Assembly: GCA_023105745.1 (NCBI GenBank)
Contig: JALGQZ010000003.1
Span: 40,005,185 to 40,069,184 of the forward strand
Source of the DNA: Austropuccinia psidii
Lineage: Eukaryota; Basidiomycota; Pucciniomycetes; Pucciniales; Sphaerophragmiaceae
Direction: 5' to 3'
Length of the DNA: 64,000 bases
The notes beneath the pieces were generated by a model. It worked only from the letters and a program-made list of their open reading frames with translations, was not told where the DNA came from and ran no database searches. The translations under genes and the position numbers were made by a program. Positions 22,969-36,689 of the stretch are shown one piece after another. Position 1 is the first letter of the stretch. Each line of letters begins with the position of its first letter.

Positions 22969-24334
22969 TGTCAGCCTGTGACTCAAAACCTTAGCACAAG
23001 CATGACAGCCAAATACCATAAACCAATAGTAAAGCCAAGATACCACCAAGAGATGGAGCTGATGAAAACCAGCTCAAAAGATATCAAAAGAAAGAGGAAA
23101 CTCATCCATTTCAAAATATACAACTCCCACCATCATAGGACAAGGAATCACAAAGTTATTCCTGGTCAAAGTTGTTGATGAGCATAAACCTTATTTTTCA
23201 CCTCTCATCTGGAATCCAGAGGAAAAGGCTTAACCCCATCAAATGGGTATTAAAAATGAAGCTCTAAGGAATTGCTATCCAATGGTACTAAGAAAATTGA
23301 GCTAGCATCAGAACTACTGAAGTTATGACCAAAATAAGGTCAAATAAGGGGGAAAACATATTCACCTCTCAACTAACTTCTACAGCTTTAGTTTGAGATA
23401 CCTAAAGGGGGTCTTTTTGGAAAGGGCACAATCAGGGCTAACTGATGGTGCCATCCATTTCTCCATATGCTCTCTAGAACAAAAGTTATGGGGAAAACAA
23501 GCTCCATACAGATTTTAAGCAAAACATACATATGTACAAAAAATATTGTACATGGCATAGCTTTGCCATAGTTAATGATAACCATATCAAATTAGGTACC
23601 ATTGTTGGCAGTTTTAAGGTCAAAATGGCACAATTAGACCAATACAGCCTTATTGTGGGATATTCTCCCATAATTATGATCATGAGGTGTCAAACAGAAA
23701 AAGAAGCCTGTTTATATTCAATACCTCATATTTTGGTTAATACTGGGGTTCTGTACAGGTTCTGTACAGCATTCTACACGTCATACACATCAGAAGATGG
23801 CTATGTGGTACCCAGATGAAAGTTTTCACCCTGTATTGGTGAAAACTGCCCAGATGGGGTTTCAAAACCACATATGATCCCAATACAGGTAATACAGGTC
23901 TTATGAAAACCACAAGCCAGTCCTTGGAAGTGAAAAATCTTCACTTCCTCTATGTGGAAAGGTCTAAAAGCCTTTTTCACCCAATTTTAGGATAAAAAGG
24001 GACCTTTTGTCCACCAAAAAAGGCTTCCTCATCCTGCTCTTGAATTCCTGAATAGTGAAACTGTCAAAAACAGTTACAATTTTGGAAAGCAATCAGTTAT
24101 TATTCTAATTTTAATTATTTTAGTCTTTATTATTGTATTGCAACAGATAAAGATGCCTCCAGGGATTTCAACAGTGCTCACCACCACTATGACTCAATAG
24201 TAAAGCCCTGAATATTCTTTTATTAACCTTTATTATCATCAGTAAGATTTTCATTACTATTCTCACTGTGTCACAGTCATAGTTAAAGCTTGTAAATAGT
24301 TATCAATAAACTTCATCATGGACTCCAACTCATA
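22969..24334 (+). repeat. 5' LTR of old family A element (copy 2)
   Basis: A 1366-bp LTR begins TGTCAGCCTGTGACTC and ends at CTCATA, immediately followed by the TTTTGGTGGCCTGGCC leader of family A. The terminal CA has been lost by mutation. It shares the ordered LTR blocks of the other copies, with many differences, so the insertion is old. The element's coding region follows to 31882 and resumes at 63466; its 3' LTR is outside the window. Confidence 0.88.
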
Positions 24335-24337
24335 TTT

Positions 24338-24350
24338 TGGTGGCCTGGCC
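24338..24350 (+). other. Primer-binding-site candidate, family A copy 2
   Basis: TGGTGGCCTGGCC lies three bases (TTT) after the LTR end. The same offset motif occurs in copy 1 (TGGGGGCCTGGCC, minus strand 52698-52710) and copy 3 (TGGGGACCTGGCC, 55724-55736). Its position and TGG start fit a primer-binding site. The tRNA was not identified. Confidence 0.55.
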
Positions 24351-24385
24351 TTTTTTTATATTTTTGGACCTTTTTACACATAAAA

Positions 24386-24964
24386 GTGAGTTTTTTCCTA
24401 TTTCCTTTTCTTTATGACATTTTGTTGTTGTTTTGAGGCGTAATTTTATTACAAAAGAAGTGGCAATATATATTTTATATTCATTTTTTGGGTGGTATAT
24501 GTCATATACCACTGGGCTTTTTGTTTTTTAATTGCCTTTTTGTATGGTTAATTATAATTTAGTTACCAAAAAACCTTCGTTTTTGGCTTTTTTTATGTAT
24601 ATTAAAACACTTTAAGCCATCAATACCATCCATTTTTTTAATTAAAAAGGACACCTCTTGATGTACAAGAAACAGTATTAGAGGCATGAAAAGGTACATT
24701 GATAATTTCAATTACCCTTTAAAGAACCACTTTTTGGATTATACTTGCTAATTACAAGTTGGTCTGGGAGATACTGATATAGAAACAGTGTACCAGATAT
24801 CCATATGCTGTATTTCTGACGTGTAATTGTTAATTTCAATTGCACTGTCATAATACAAGGGCATAATATAGAAATATATTTCCCAGAGGCCATTCTTAGA
24901 TGTGAAAACATACTTTCAAGAAGTCTTAAGTGAAATTAAGCCCTCTTTCTCCTGTTTGATTCAG
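24386..24964 (+). other. Leader intron, family A copy 2
   Basis: The donor GTGAGT at 24386 and the acceptor TGTTTGATTCAG ending at 24964 bound a 579-bp candidate intron. Sequence on both sides (TTTTTGGACC upstream, TGGAAGAAAAC downstream) matches the corresponding exon edges of copy 1, where donor and acceptor are also present. Removing it joins ...ATAAAA to TGGAAG, which makes ATGGAAG, the start of the small ORF. Conservation of both sites in two diverged copies supports real splicing. Confidence 0.6.
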
Positions 24965-25290
24965 TGGAAGAAAACTTCATCCCACTTGAGAACCAGTGAC
25001 ACCCTCAGAACCAGAGAGAAGCAAGGGCAAATGAAAGAGGCACAATGAAGGCATTATCACAGCTAAAATGTGGACACCAATTGCCACTCAGAGGAATATA
25101 AACCCACAAAACTCTGCATCAATACAAGGTAAACCAACCTTCAAAACTTGTACAGGGAAGATTACAATCATTAACCAAGTTGCAACCTCTAAAGGCAAAT
25201 TTCCAAAAGAAGTAGACAGCAACTTTTTATAAGGCACAGTCAAAGGTAAATAACCTACTAACATTAAGTTGTTGACTGCTTGAAAACACT
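24965..25290 (+). pseudogene. Family A small first ORF, copy 2 (decayed)
   Basis: TGGAAGAAAACTTCATCCC followed by TTGAGAACCAG, and later ACACCCTCAGAACCAGAG, match the start of the 114-codon ORF of copy 1 (minus strand, 52122-51775). About 18 bp are missing near the beginning and several stops follow. The homology continues (AAACCAACCTTCAAAACTTG, ACAGTCAAAGGTAAATA) up to the position where Gag-Pol starts. The function is unknown. Confidence 0.6.
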
Positions 25291-25495
25291 GATATTTCAC
25301 CTGTCCACCTCAGAAACCTTGGCTTCCAAAGGAACAAGCCAGAGGACAGAGAAGACTTGTCCATAACCAGAAGACCTGGAGGAGGACACCCTGGACACAG
25401 TGGTGGATGGCAAGACATTGAGGGAAATAATACCCAATCTGCCATTCACATTCCATTTCAACAGAAACCTCAGACCAGAGGACTGGGAGGATATG
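25289..25495 (+). pseudogene. gag: Family A copy 2, N-terminal part of gag
   Basis: The frame reads ISPVHLRNLGFQRNKPEDRE and continues to the sequence QKPQTRGLGGY, colinear with the N-terminus of the copy 1 polyprotein. The start ATG of copy 1 is ATT here. The frame is cut at 25495 by the family C solo LTR, whose target duplication ATATG is part of this coding sequence. It resumes at 27338. Confidence 0.75.
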
Positions 25496-27332
25496 TGTGA
25501 GCCTTAGAGGTATTTTCATATACCCAAAAGACCACAAATGAAAATTAATATACAAACATAAATAAAATAAATTCATTTATCTTATTAAAATAAAAATTAA
25601 AATATTAATATGAATTTATATACAAAATCAAAAAGTTAATTATAATTTAAAAATAAAAATACATTAAATTTGAAAAATTGTAAAAACCACATTTTTACAT
25701 GAAAAAATCAAGTAAAAATGAATTTTCAACAAAATTACCCAAAATAAAATAATTTTGGAAAAACGTTCAATAAAATTTATCTCAACTTTTTATCTAACAA
25801 ATAAACATATAAAATTTATTTCAGCATTGGATTCCTTATAAAGGTTTTGTGGGGTCACCTCTGAGTGAAATTTCTGCAACTCAACTCTTAATAAGCTTAA
25901 ATGAAGTTTTTTGTATTTTCTGTATAAAAGTTGGAAATCCTCAAAACCTTAATTCAATTCACATGACATGTAGTGTTAATCATCAATGTTGTGTTAAAAT
26001 TGAGGTGTTGCTTATAGCTTAGAATTTATGAGGAATTGAAGTATTTTCAATTGAATTCAACTGAATTGTCAAAATGTGCGTGTTTATCACATCAATGAAC
26101 TTTGATTCACATATGAGGTGTCAATTATTACAGTAGTGTAATGTAAAACTCAATTGAATTACATATGTAAATTATAAGTATAATACATGATGAGGAATTG
26201 AAGTAAAAAAGAAATTGGAAAGATTAAATCTGGGGGGAAAAGGAACTCTAGCTCTAAGGGGGAGCCAGACCCCCAAACTCCTTGCTGAAAGGCGTGAGAT
26301 GTCAAATTCCACACAAAGGTTCATCACTTTTGGCCTGGAATTGAGTCACAGGGTCTGTGACTCAATTGATGATGAGGATTTGATACCAACCAGGGCAGGT
26401 TTAACTGTTGCCAAGAGGGTAAAACTACCCTTAAGATAAAACAATCTTAGTAAAAGAAGTTTTGACTGGTTTCTACATCTCTGACACTCATTCTGATGGG
26501 TTTTGGAGGCTCTAGGCCAGGTATTACTATAGTAATGGCTGATTTAATGGTCTAAAATGGCCAAAAATAGCAAAAAAAATCACTAAAATCAGCCCTTTTT
26601 TGGTCTAAAACAGGGTTCAATAATGCCATAGATGGCTTTTCTGTTGTCAGAGTGTTTTCTACTACTGAAAAGGGTAAATTTTACTTTTGAAGTAAGAAAA
26701 ATGATGGCTGTAAAAGAATTTCTTCTTTGCCCCACTTTTCTCTTCATGTTAGAATATTTTCCTTTTATAATTAGTTTAAACATTGTGAAACCAATCAATA
26801 AAAGATTCCAACCAACTTTTATAATTCATTTTAAACCTTCTCACTACGTGAAAAAATCATTATAATCATTTTTTGTGCATATTATCATCATTTTTACCCC
26901 TGAACCACCCCAAAAGTGAATTAAAGCATCTTTCATCACTGTTTACTTTGTCACTTTGTTTCCAAATTAATTCTGGTCACTTTTGGGCATGTTTTCTCTT
27001 TAAATATATTTTTAAAGAATTTGTTATTTATGTAATTTCTTGAAGTTCTTTGCTCAATTAATTCCAATTGAAATTTCTTTTGAAGACATTTCTTTTGTAG
27101 CCTTAAATATCTTCTGTAGAGTATTTTTGGATAAATCTTTATTGTTGGTAAGACAATAAATTTTTAATATATTAATTTTTTATACTTAAAAAAGTAAAAA
27201 CAATAAAACTGCCATGTTTTATCTTTAAAATTACTATTTCTTACTATTTTCAAATAATTTCACCTTATAAAAAGTTTGAGGACAGGAAAAGTACTTGATA
27301 TTTTATCAAAGTTTTAACACCCACACCTTACA
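25496..27332 (+). repeat. Family C solo LTR (copy 2), inserted in gag
   Basis: An 1837-bp segment begins TGTGAGCCTTAGAGG and ends CCCACACCTTACA, flanked by the perfect 5-bp duplication ATATG at 25491-25495 and 27333-27337. Removing it and one duplication restores colinearity with copy 1 gag. The ends match the solo LTR at 2367-4552. The interior has no element genes; the frame at 26632-26865 is not recognisable. It must be younger than the family A element it splits. Confidence 0.88.
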
Positions 27333-27337
27333 ATATG

Positions 27338-30300
27338 GATCAATTTCTTCAGCTCCACCAACTCCTCAAAGACCTTTTTCAATGGATCATGGACAACAAG
27401 AGGTTCAACCTAGCATCACACTGGTCAGAACTTGCACCAAGTTTCCAGAAGATATGTCTCAAAGAGATAGAATTCAAAGAACTCATGGTAATGACAAAAG
27501 GTTGGAATCCAACCAGGCATTTCAAACTCCTGAAGGTGAGGGAAAACAGGATAAGGGAGAATCAAGCCACTTCCCAAGCTATAGAAGAACAGCCGACCCG
27601 GACAGGGAATACTCAGATTCCTTGAGGCTCACAAGGAGTAGGCCAACCCTGCTCTCCAGTGGCTTCACAACATTCAGGAACCAGCAGATCAATGGCCAAG
27701 AGTCACCATTCTTCACAATCCCAGGAAGTTTCCACGAGAAGACAAGGATACAAGGGAAAAAACAAGACCTCTTTCAACCAAAGGCAGAGAGAGTCAGACA
27801 CAATGAGACAGAAGCTGTTGCACTTGGTTAAAGAAGTATACAAGAACCAGAAATAGTTGTACATACTTCCAGAAGAAGTAGCCCCATTAATAGAAATATT
27901 ACCCCCACTCAGATTGAAGATAATGTTGTTACACCTGAGAGTAACTTAAACAGTGATTCACTGTGGTTACAAATGTACCAATTTGCTGAGCAAACTCAAA
28001 AGAAGTATGCAGGACTCCAAGGAAGCCATGAGAGGATGAAAGCATCAACAGCCTCCATTGAAAAAATTGTCAAATCCCTTTAAGAGGGACATGCTCAATT
28101 GAGCAAAGCCTCTGAAGAGACCAACAAAAGACTGAATGAAGTCTTTGAAGAACAACACCACAGAAAAAGGGACAGGGATTGTCTGGATCAAGATGTAAAC
28201 AAACTGTTCAATCTCTACCATAACATGAAGCCCCAACCACAAGGCCATGTTATAGATAATCTATATCACCAAGAGGACATCAAAACATATTCCATATTGG
28301 TGAATAGGGAAGGATCTCCATCTCAATACCAGGATGGAGACAATATGTCTTATTATGAGAAGAAAGCCTTAAAACAGCTTCCAGAGGCCTCAATTCGGCC
28401 AAATTCTCTGGCACAGGAGAGTATGATCACATGGAACCCATTGACTATATTGATGGACTCTTCATTGATGTACCAAGAATACCAGATTACTGGATTACTG
28501 CTAGACTCAATACAGAATTCAAAGGACATGCTAGTATTTGGTACACAGAAGTGACAGAAATCCATGGCAGGAGAAACTGGCCATGGTGGAAGAGTGAAAT
28601 CAACCAAAAGTACAGTAATGGTACTTGGATATGGAAGAATACCATGTCATTTGAAAATGAAAAGTGTTCTGTGGATAAAGATCCATATGAATGGTTTTTT
28701 AGATAGTCTAAAAGACTTAAAGCCATTGATCCTCACATGAACATTCAGATGAGGAATCACAAACTACTGGCAGTGAAATGCAGATTCAACCAAAGTTGCA
28801 CTCTAGATGGCATTTCAAAAACCTTACAAGATGTAAGGAGAAGGAAAAATATAGGGAAATATTCCCCATATAAAAGCAGTGGTTTCAGAGAGAAACAACC
28901 TTTCAGGGTGGAGTTTAAAGACAAACCCAGAGAAAAAGTGGCAGAAGTGACTAAGAAGAAGAATTCTTGTCACAATTTTGTTTCAACAGACCATTATGCA
29001 AATAACTGTCCAAAGGGAAAGAAGAAAGTCTATGCAATTGAGAAAGTCATAGAGGAGGAATCCCCCACAGGGGATTATGAATAAGACTCTATGGTTGATT
29101 CCATCAGGGAACAATCTGATGAAGAACAAGACCCCAAAGAGGAATTTCTAGTGGAGTACCAAGAGGAAAAACCACTAATAATTCAGGACATACAGTTAAA
29201 AGAAGGCATGCCACAAGACACTGCAAGAAAAAACTTGTGTAAACACACACAATATGCACAAACATTCCTAGTTACACCAACTAAAGGAATGGCATACATA
29301 CATGGAACACCCACAAATATGACTGTTTCCATAGAAAATGCTCAACACCCATTGATCATTGACAGTAGAGCACACTCCTCAATAGTGGCCAGAAATTCTC
29401 TGTATCATTACTTCCTAAATTGGGAAAAACAACTCTTTCCAACCAAGGCAAAGAACTTTGAAAGTGCATCAGGGAAGATTACATCCATTGGGACAATTAT
29501 CAAAGAGATAATTATACCCACAGGAAAGAGAATATCAGACTCAATCCAGAGTTTGTTGTAATTGAAGTTTCCCACATCCAAGGGTTTTTGCTGGGAACAG
29601 ACTACCAGAGGATGTATTGCATTGATATCTACAACAGTAAAAGTAGGCATATTACTATTGGTACAAACAAGGAAAAGGAATTTTCACTTGACATATACCA
29701 TATATCTTCCCATGAACCTCTAGAAGAATTACTGAATGAGTTTAGGGAGGGCTAATTCAGCACTACCCTCACCAGTAAACAGAAACTTAGTTTACTGAAG
29801 ATGCTGAGGAAAAATAGACCAGTATTTGCCATTGGTGAAGAACAATTAGGCAAAATTAGAGGCCATGATATAGAATTTTATCTGGATGTTGAAAGACCCT
29901 ATACAACCATGCTACAAAGACCTTTATACCCAGAAAGTCTGAAAACTAGGAAGGAAATTGAGAAACACATCAATGAACTCCTAGAAATGGATGTCATCAG
30001 GAAGATAGCACACAATGAAATAGTGGAAATCACCACTCCTGTCCTGATCACCTGGTATGATGGTAAATCTAGGTTTTGTGGGGATTTCAGAGGTCTGACT
30101 AACTACACAAATGTTTACAGGTACCCTAGACAAACTGGCAAAAGCTGAATACATAACCAAGATGGATTGTATGAAAGGCTTCCACCAGAATGTACTTAAA
30201 CCAAAATCCATGAAACTACTCAGAATCATATGCCATATGGGCATTTATGAGTACACCAGGATTCCATTTGGCATCAAAAATGCACCAGCCCACCTCCAAA

Positions 30301-31882
30301 GGATGATGGACACAATATTTCAAAATGAAATATTGGAAGGCTAGATGGTAGTATATATTGATGAAATCATTATATACTCAGAGACATGGAAAGACAATGT
30401 GCAGTAAATAGACAGAATACTAAGTAAGTGCATACCCATTAATCTGAAAATTTCACCTAAAAAGTGCCATTTTGGCCAACAAGAATTAGTGGTGTGGGGA
30501 CACAAAGTCTCAGGTCTTAGTCCGGCCATAGACCAGAATAAAATAGCAGAAGTACTGCTAAACCAGTACCAAAGAAAATCAAAGAGATGCAATCTTTCCT
30601 TGGGTTTGCTAGCTACTACAGAAACCACATCACAAATTTTGCCCACATAACTAGTAGTCTATACAAGTTATGTTCAGAAGATGTAGTTTTTGAAATTACC
30701 AAGGAAAGGAGGGATGCATATTAGAGGATCAAATATGAGCTCACAAATGCACCTTTGCTCATCTTACCTGACTTTGAACTACCATTCAGGTTATACATAG
30801 ATGCAACATGTAGCCAAGGCTTAGGGGCAGCCCTTCACCAGAGACAAATTGTAGATGGTGAACCAAGAGAGGGAGTGAGATGCTACATTTCTAGGCAGCT
30901 GAAAGATTCAGAAGCCAGGTATGGGGATACCCAGATTGAATGTCTATGCTTAGTCTGGGATCTAGAGAAACTCCACTATTATTTGGATGGTGCAGTCTTT
31001 GAAGTCTACACAAACTTCAACGTGTTGAAGTCTTTACTTAACATGAAGACTACCAATAGACACATGCTGAGGTGGCAAATATCCATCCACGAGTATAGAG
31101 GCAATATGAACATCATATACAAAAACGTCAAAGGCCACACCAATGCAGATGGCCTCAGCGGATGGCCACTGGACAATGTCAAAAGCAATCAAGCCTATGA
31201 CCCTGAAGTAGCATCCAAGATTCCTATCCATTTCATGGAAATAGATAGGAGGAAGAACTTCAGATTCTCTGAATGGGAACCAGGAAATGGTACCCCAGAC
31301 AGTGCAGACACTGGATCACAAGGAACAGAAACTCCCATATTGGGAATAAGCTCCTCAGACCTGCATAATGAGTTCTTTAATGCAGTGATGAAGACATATG
31401 CTAAACACAAACAGTGTGGCATATTGTTGCAGCTCCTTAAACAGGAATACAGGAGCCCAGCACTGGAATATCAGTCAGGGGAGCCCTGGTTGAGGGACTA
31501 TAAGGAAAAAATGTTTTTCCTTATAGATGGCCTTCTCTACCATAGAGAAACACACACATGTGCAATCACAGTAGTAGACAAGGACCATATATCCCTGATC
31601 CTGCAAGAATGTCATGACTACCCCTATATGGGACACATGAGTGAGGACAGGACCAGGGAAAGGGTAGCAAGCAAGGCTTTGTGGCCCAAATGGGACCAAG
31701 AGTTGAGTGAATATATCAACACTTGTGAAAAATTCCAGAGGGCAAACAGAAAACATGGGAAAAGTATGGGCTACTCCAACACATGGAAGAACCCAAACAC
31801 CCATGGGAAACCATCAACATGGACTGGGCTACAAGACCTTTCCCAGGAGGCAAAGAAAACTTCAATGCTTGCCTGATCATAG
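27338..31882 (+). pseudogene. gag-pol: Family A copy 2 gag-pol, decayed, cut in integrase
   Basis: Colinear with copy 1 from Gag to integrase, but with stops and frameshifts (for example the stop at 27829 and a frameshift near 28400). Key sites are lost. The zinc knuckle reads CHNFVSTDH instead of CHNCGSTDH (about 28970). The protease DSG is DSR (about 29365). The reverse transcriptase YIDD is YIDE (about 30355). The integrase zinc site reads TCEKFQ instead of TCERCQ (about 31725). The longest clean frame, 30755-31876, covers RNase H and the integrase N-terminus. The frame ends at CLII, where the family B element inserted with duplication ATAG (31879-31882); the rest continues at 63466. Confidence 0.9.
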
Positions 31883-34800
31883 TGTGGGAACTTCTCTGCA
31901 TGTGGGATAAAATGAGGCAGTACCTGGAAGGGGAAATTCCAACAAAAAAGTTTGAATTTGTGTTTGAGACTTGTAACCCTTGCTCTGCTCTTGTGCTAGA
32001 ATAATCTAGACTGCCCTTCCTAATATGCTAAGTTATCTTTACTGAGTTCACCAAATCAATTTTATTATTGATAGTGGTTTGATCAGAAAATATTAGACTC
32101 AAAAATATCTAATCAGACTTTGCTCTACTTAAAACCATAGTTAGTTAAAGCCTTAAGAAATAAATACTTTTTAAAACTTCCAGAAAGTCTGGTTGGATTA
32201 CACCAAGATAGTTTTACAAAAGATAATAAATTAATTAAAAAAAGAAAGAATAACACACTTCTTACTATTAAACAATCCAAACAAAACTCTTATATGTATA
32301 TATTTTATGGTTTTTTAGGTGAAATAGTACAGTCAGTTAAAATATGAGAGAGAAATAAATAGCACTTAATATCACTTATAACAGTATATGATTATTAAGG
32401 GAAAAATAACTTGAAATATATTCAGGTAAAATAAGTTGAATTGACTGGGTCTTGTGCCATATTTATAAACTAAAAAACTCAACTAAGATAGTATTATATG
32501 TGAGATGTTTTGTAAGGTTATAAAAAGAATAATAAATTTAAAGCTTATTTTTTCAACAAACTATTTTATCTATATAAGTGTAAGCTGTTGTGCTTAAATA
32601 TTGATTGTATAATAGGAGTAGTTTTAATTTAATATAAAGTTATTAATTTGGGGATAGTTTATTACTGAAAGAAATATATTTAAAGTATAATATTAAAATT
32701 GTTACTTATAACTTCTGAATGAATAGGTGATTAATGTGAATAGGGATGTGAAAATGTTGATCATGTTAAATAACTTAGTTGAGGTTGTTGATGGGTTTTT
32801 TTAGTTGCTTATGTATCTTGATGAAATTTAATTGGTTTAAGGGGTTCTACTTTAGCTTAAAAGTAGTAAAATTAATTTGAAAAATGCAGGTTTTATTTTA
32901 AAATCTGAGAAAAATATTTTAAAGTGATGGTTTTATTTGAAAACGATCTAAAATTACTTTTAAGGTTTAATCACTAAACTCCAGAGATGCCTTACTGTTG
33001 AGCTTCAAGTATTAAGATCTTAATTGTCAGCCTGTGACTCAAAACCAGAGCACAAGCATGACAGCCAAAATACCATAAACCAATGGTATAGCCAGGATAC
33101 CACAGAAACATGGAGCGGAGCCAAATTATCTCAAAAGGTATCAAATAAACGAGGAAATTTACCCCTTTCTGAATATATAAGTCCCATCACCATAGGACAA
33201 AGAATAACAAAGTTATTCCTTCTCAAAGTTGTTGCTGAGCATAAACCTTAGTTTTCACCTCTCATCTAAAATCCAGAAGGAGACGCTTAAACCCATCAAA
33301 TGGGTATTCAAAATGAAGCTATAAGCCAGGGCTATCCAATGGTACTAGCCAAACTGAGCTAGCACCAGTATTACTTGAGTTATGGCCAAGTTCAGGCCAA
33401 ATAATGGTTAACAAAACATTCACCTCTCATCTAACTTTTGCAGTTTTAGCATGAGATACCCAAAGGGGAGTCTTTTTGGAAAGAGAACCATCAGGGCTAT
33501 CTGATTGTGTATTTCATTTCCCCCTATCTCAACTAGAACAAAAGCTATGGGGCAAATAAACTCAATACAGTTTTTTGCCTAAACCACACAAATGTAAAAA
33601 AAACTTTTACATGGGATAAATTTCGCATATTTAATGATACCCATATCAAATGAGGTACCATTGTGTAGAGCACATACAGGGCTACACACTGAACTCATTT
33701 TGAGGTTCATATCTCAAGAATTGACAAATATATGGCTGTTTTAAGGTCAGATTCTCACCTGCTGTCATATACAGCCTTACCATGGGATAATGTCCACTAA
33801 TCATGAATATGAGGTGTCAAATAGACAACAAAGCTTGTTTTCACTTCAATACCTCATATGTAAGCCAATACTGGGGTCCCATACAGTTTCTGTACAGCAT
33901 TCTATGCATCATACATGTCAGAATCAGGCTGTGAGGTCCCCAGAGAAAAACCTTTCAACCTGTATTGGTGAAAACTGCCCAGATGTGGTTTCAAAACCAC
34001 ATCTGAGCCCAATACAGGCTATAAAAGTCTTTGAAAACCACAAGCCTGTCTCATAGAGTGAAAAAATCTTCACTTACTCTACGTGGAAAAGTCTAACACC
34101 CTTTCCACCCCATTTCAGGATAAAAAGGAGGCTTTTCACAGCCAGAATTGCTTTCCTTATCCTGCTCTTGAATTCCTACGTAGTAAAACTGTCAAAAACA
34201 GTTATAATATTGGAATATAATCAGGTATACTCTTAATTTAGAAGTATTGTAGTCTTGATTATTGTAATCAAACAGGTAAAGCTGCACCCAGGGCTTTCAA
34301 CAGCACTTACCACCACTATATTAGTATAGTAAAGGCCTTTTATTGTGAATTAAATCAATTATTATCATTATTACCATCATCAAAAATCTTTATAAATCAT
34401 TTTCACCATGTCACAGTCACAGTTAAAGTTGTAAAACACTATTATAGATCTTTATCATAGACTCAGCCTGACAATAATTATTATGATTACTAGTCTTCCT
34501 GCTAGTGAGGGATGAACTAAAATCTTTTCACACTATTGGTTCTCTTGATCTACTTCAAAAACAAACTTCAATCACTAAGCTTAATTTATCAAAAAAATTT
34601 CCAATTTAACCTCTTATATAAGGGATTTGGAAAAAATAAGTAGAAGTTACAATTTCCGGATGGGAAAAAGTCTGGAGAGGAAAAAAGTTTGACTATTTGT
34701 ATTCTTTAGGGGAAATAGGGTTGGGGTTAGAGTTTTCACAAACTGTTTCATGCATATGCATATGAATAATGGCTCTTTTCAGTTTCCTTTGGATTACTAA

Positions 34801-35512
34801 GCATTTTATGAACCCATAGCTAATTTACTACCACCAAGATAATGTTTTATACATTCACTCTACTCATCACTCTTGTCACCCTTTACACTATACATCCTTA
34901 ATTATATTTTTTTCATAATAATCAAAACTACTATCAACTCAATAACTTACACAATTAAAATGTAAAGAAATTCCCTTCTGCTATCATCAGCTCAATAGAA
35001 TGCTTAAAATAATCCACACTACTACTATTCTATATCAAAAAATAGAATGAAATCAAAATAAAATAAATATACCTTCACCAACTCATGATAATAATATTTG
35101 TTTCTAATTCAAATAGACCTCACCTCAATACTCTTCTCAACCAAAGCAAGTAAAGAAGGATTCCCAAAAATATTTTGAATTAAAACCAAACACAACTGCA
35201 CAATTTCCACCAATAAGAGAAATTAATTCCTATGTAATACTACAATAATACAGCTCTCATAACTTATATTATCATTATTTTCTATTAATAACTTACACAA
35301 AATTAGAATCCAAAAGTTAAATAACAGGATTTTCCTTTTCTTGAATTCAAATATTCATTACATCAGTAGAATACTGAGTTGTCTTGTTTTGTTTTGTGTT
35401 TTTTTCTAGAATATGAGTATTTAAGGTAACACAATATGGTTCTTTTGATTATGATATCTATTTATATTTTTTATATTGGTCCATTAAGCTAAACTGGTAT
35501 AGGTATACCACA
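31883..35512 (-). repeat. 3' LTR of family B element, split by a solo LTR
   Basis: Read on plus, the LTR starts TGTGGGAACTTC and ends TATACCACA. On its own (minus) strand it runs TGTGGTATACC...CCCACA. It matches the LTR at 61266-63465 throughout, with roughly a tenth of positions differing in the part I compared. It is interrupted at 33025-34473 by a family A solo LTR; without that, it is about 2.18 kb against 2.2 kb for the partner. The adjacent 4-bp ATAG (31879-31882) equals ATAG at 63466-63469, the outer ends of the whole element. Confidence 0.88.
33025..34473 (+). repeat. Family A solo LTR nested in family B LTR
   Basis: A 1449-bp LTR, TGTCAGCCTGTGACTC to CAGCCTGACA, with flanking TTAAT (33020-33024) and ATAAT (34474-34478), a 5-bp duplication with one mismatch. 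The uninterrupted partner LTR reads CTAATTATTATG at this place (about 62410), confirming the insertion point. It carries the LTR hairpins, including 12-bp arms at 33980-34005 and TGTAAAA...TTTTACA at 33593-33611. Confidence 0.93.
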
Positions 35513-35527
35513 TCCCCCTCTCCATTT
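35513..35527 (-). other. Polypurine tract, family B
   Basis: On the minus strand, AAATGGAGAGGGGGA directly precedes the LTR start TGTGGTATACC. This purine run at the inner edge of the 3' LTR is the expected primer for plus-strand synthesis and sets the element's orientation as minus. Confidence 0.8.
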
Positions 35528-36689
35528 AATGCTGTCCCCAGCATTTCCAGTGACGCTTAAAGGACAAATCCCTTTCTTTACCACTTTTCTTCCTTCATCC
35601 ACACCTTACTCCTGCCAAGATGACAACACATAAAAAAATCCTGTATTATTTAAGAGCATTCCCATCAAAAAGTTCATTGTAGGCTTTTTATATTGATTTT
35701 GAATCTTCATTTTTTCTTCTTTGAGGTATCAATCTTGAATTTTTTTATTTTTTATTTATTAATGTCTTTTTTGAGAGATGAGGGATGCATTCCTTCTCTA
35801 TTCAATAAAAAAGTGATTTCTACATAATTATTTTTTTACTCTTTCTTCAAAATATGTGTATGATAAGAATACCTGTATGAAATCTAATAATGGTATTTCC
35901 TCAACTAACTATACAAGAAAAAATATCCAACAATAAAACTTATTGAAGAGCCACTTTCCCCAGAAACCTTCACATCATAAGTAGTGATGAGAAGAAATAA
36001 GTACCACCCCTTATTTTCTATAATCATCTCATTTTTTAACTACTTATAATTCCTAAGTAATACAATTATTCCCCACGACTTGCCATAAAAAAAGTAATAA
36101 ACATGAAAATTATCAAAACTAAGAAATATAAACTATTGACACAGCTTAAGATCTTATCCATGACCTTGGATTTAGTCCTGATACTATAATGAAGATAAAA
36201 TATATTGATGAGGCAGTTTAAGGTCATACTCCGGACTTTATTTGTAGTTTTTATAGTAATGAAAACATTCTATCATTTAAGATAATGATTGGAAACCTTA
36301 TCCTCCTTTTTTATTAATAATAGTTTTTATTTATTATGTCCAGAAAAAATTTATGATTAAATGAATAAACCAAAATGAAATCTATACTTCATTCTTCATA
36401 TTATGGAAGAGAAGCATAATATTAAAATGCAATTTTATCTTTATATATTCACTCTTTTCACTTTCTTATGTTTTTTTCGTTTTTTTATTTTATTATTTTT
36501 GATAATATCTGTCTTTTTACTTTAATATTATGAGTTTTATTATTATTTTACATCTATTCAATAATGTTTTATTATAACTATTATTTATTCTAAATAAATA
36601 AATAAAAAAACAATCAAAAAAACTAATCAATTAAAAAATTTTTACATTTAATATAGTACCAAAAATAAAATAAAATAAAACAAGATCCG

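Noticed and set aside
26632..26865. A 77-codon hydrophobic frame as a candidate gene
   Set aside because: It lies within the family C solo LTR defined by an ATATG duplication and has no family resemblance.
31883..33024. First taken for an independent solo element inserted in family A copy 2
   Set aside because: Its inner edge carries a polypurine tract at 35513 rather than the ATAG duplication, and the partner LTR at 61266-63465 has the other ATAG, so it is one end of a large nested element.
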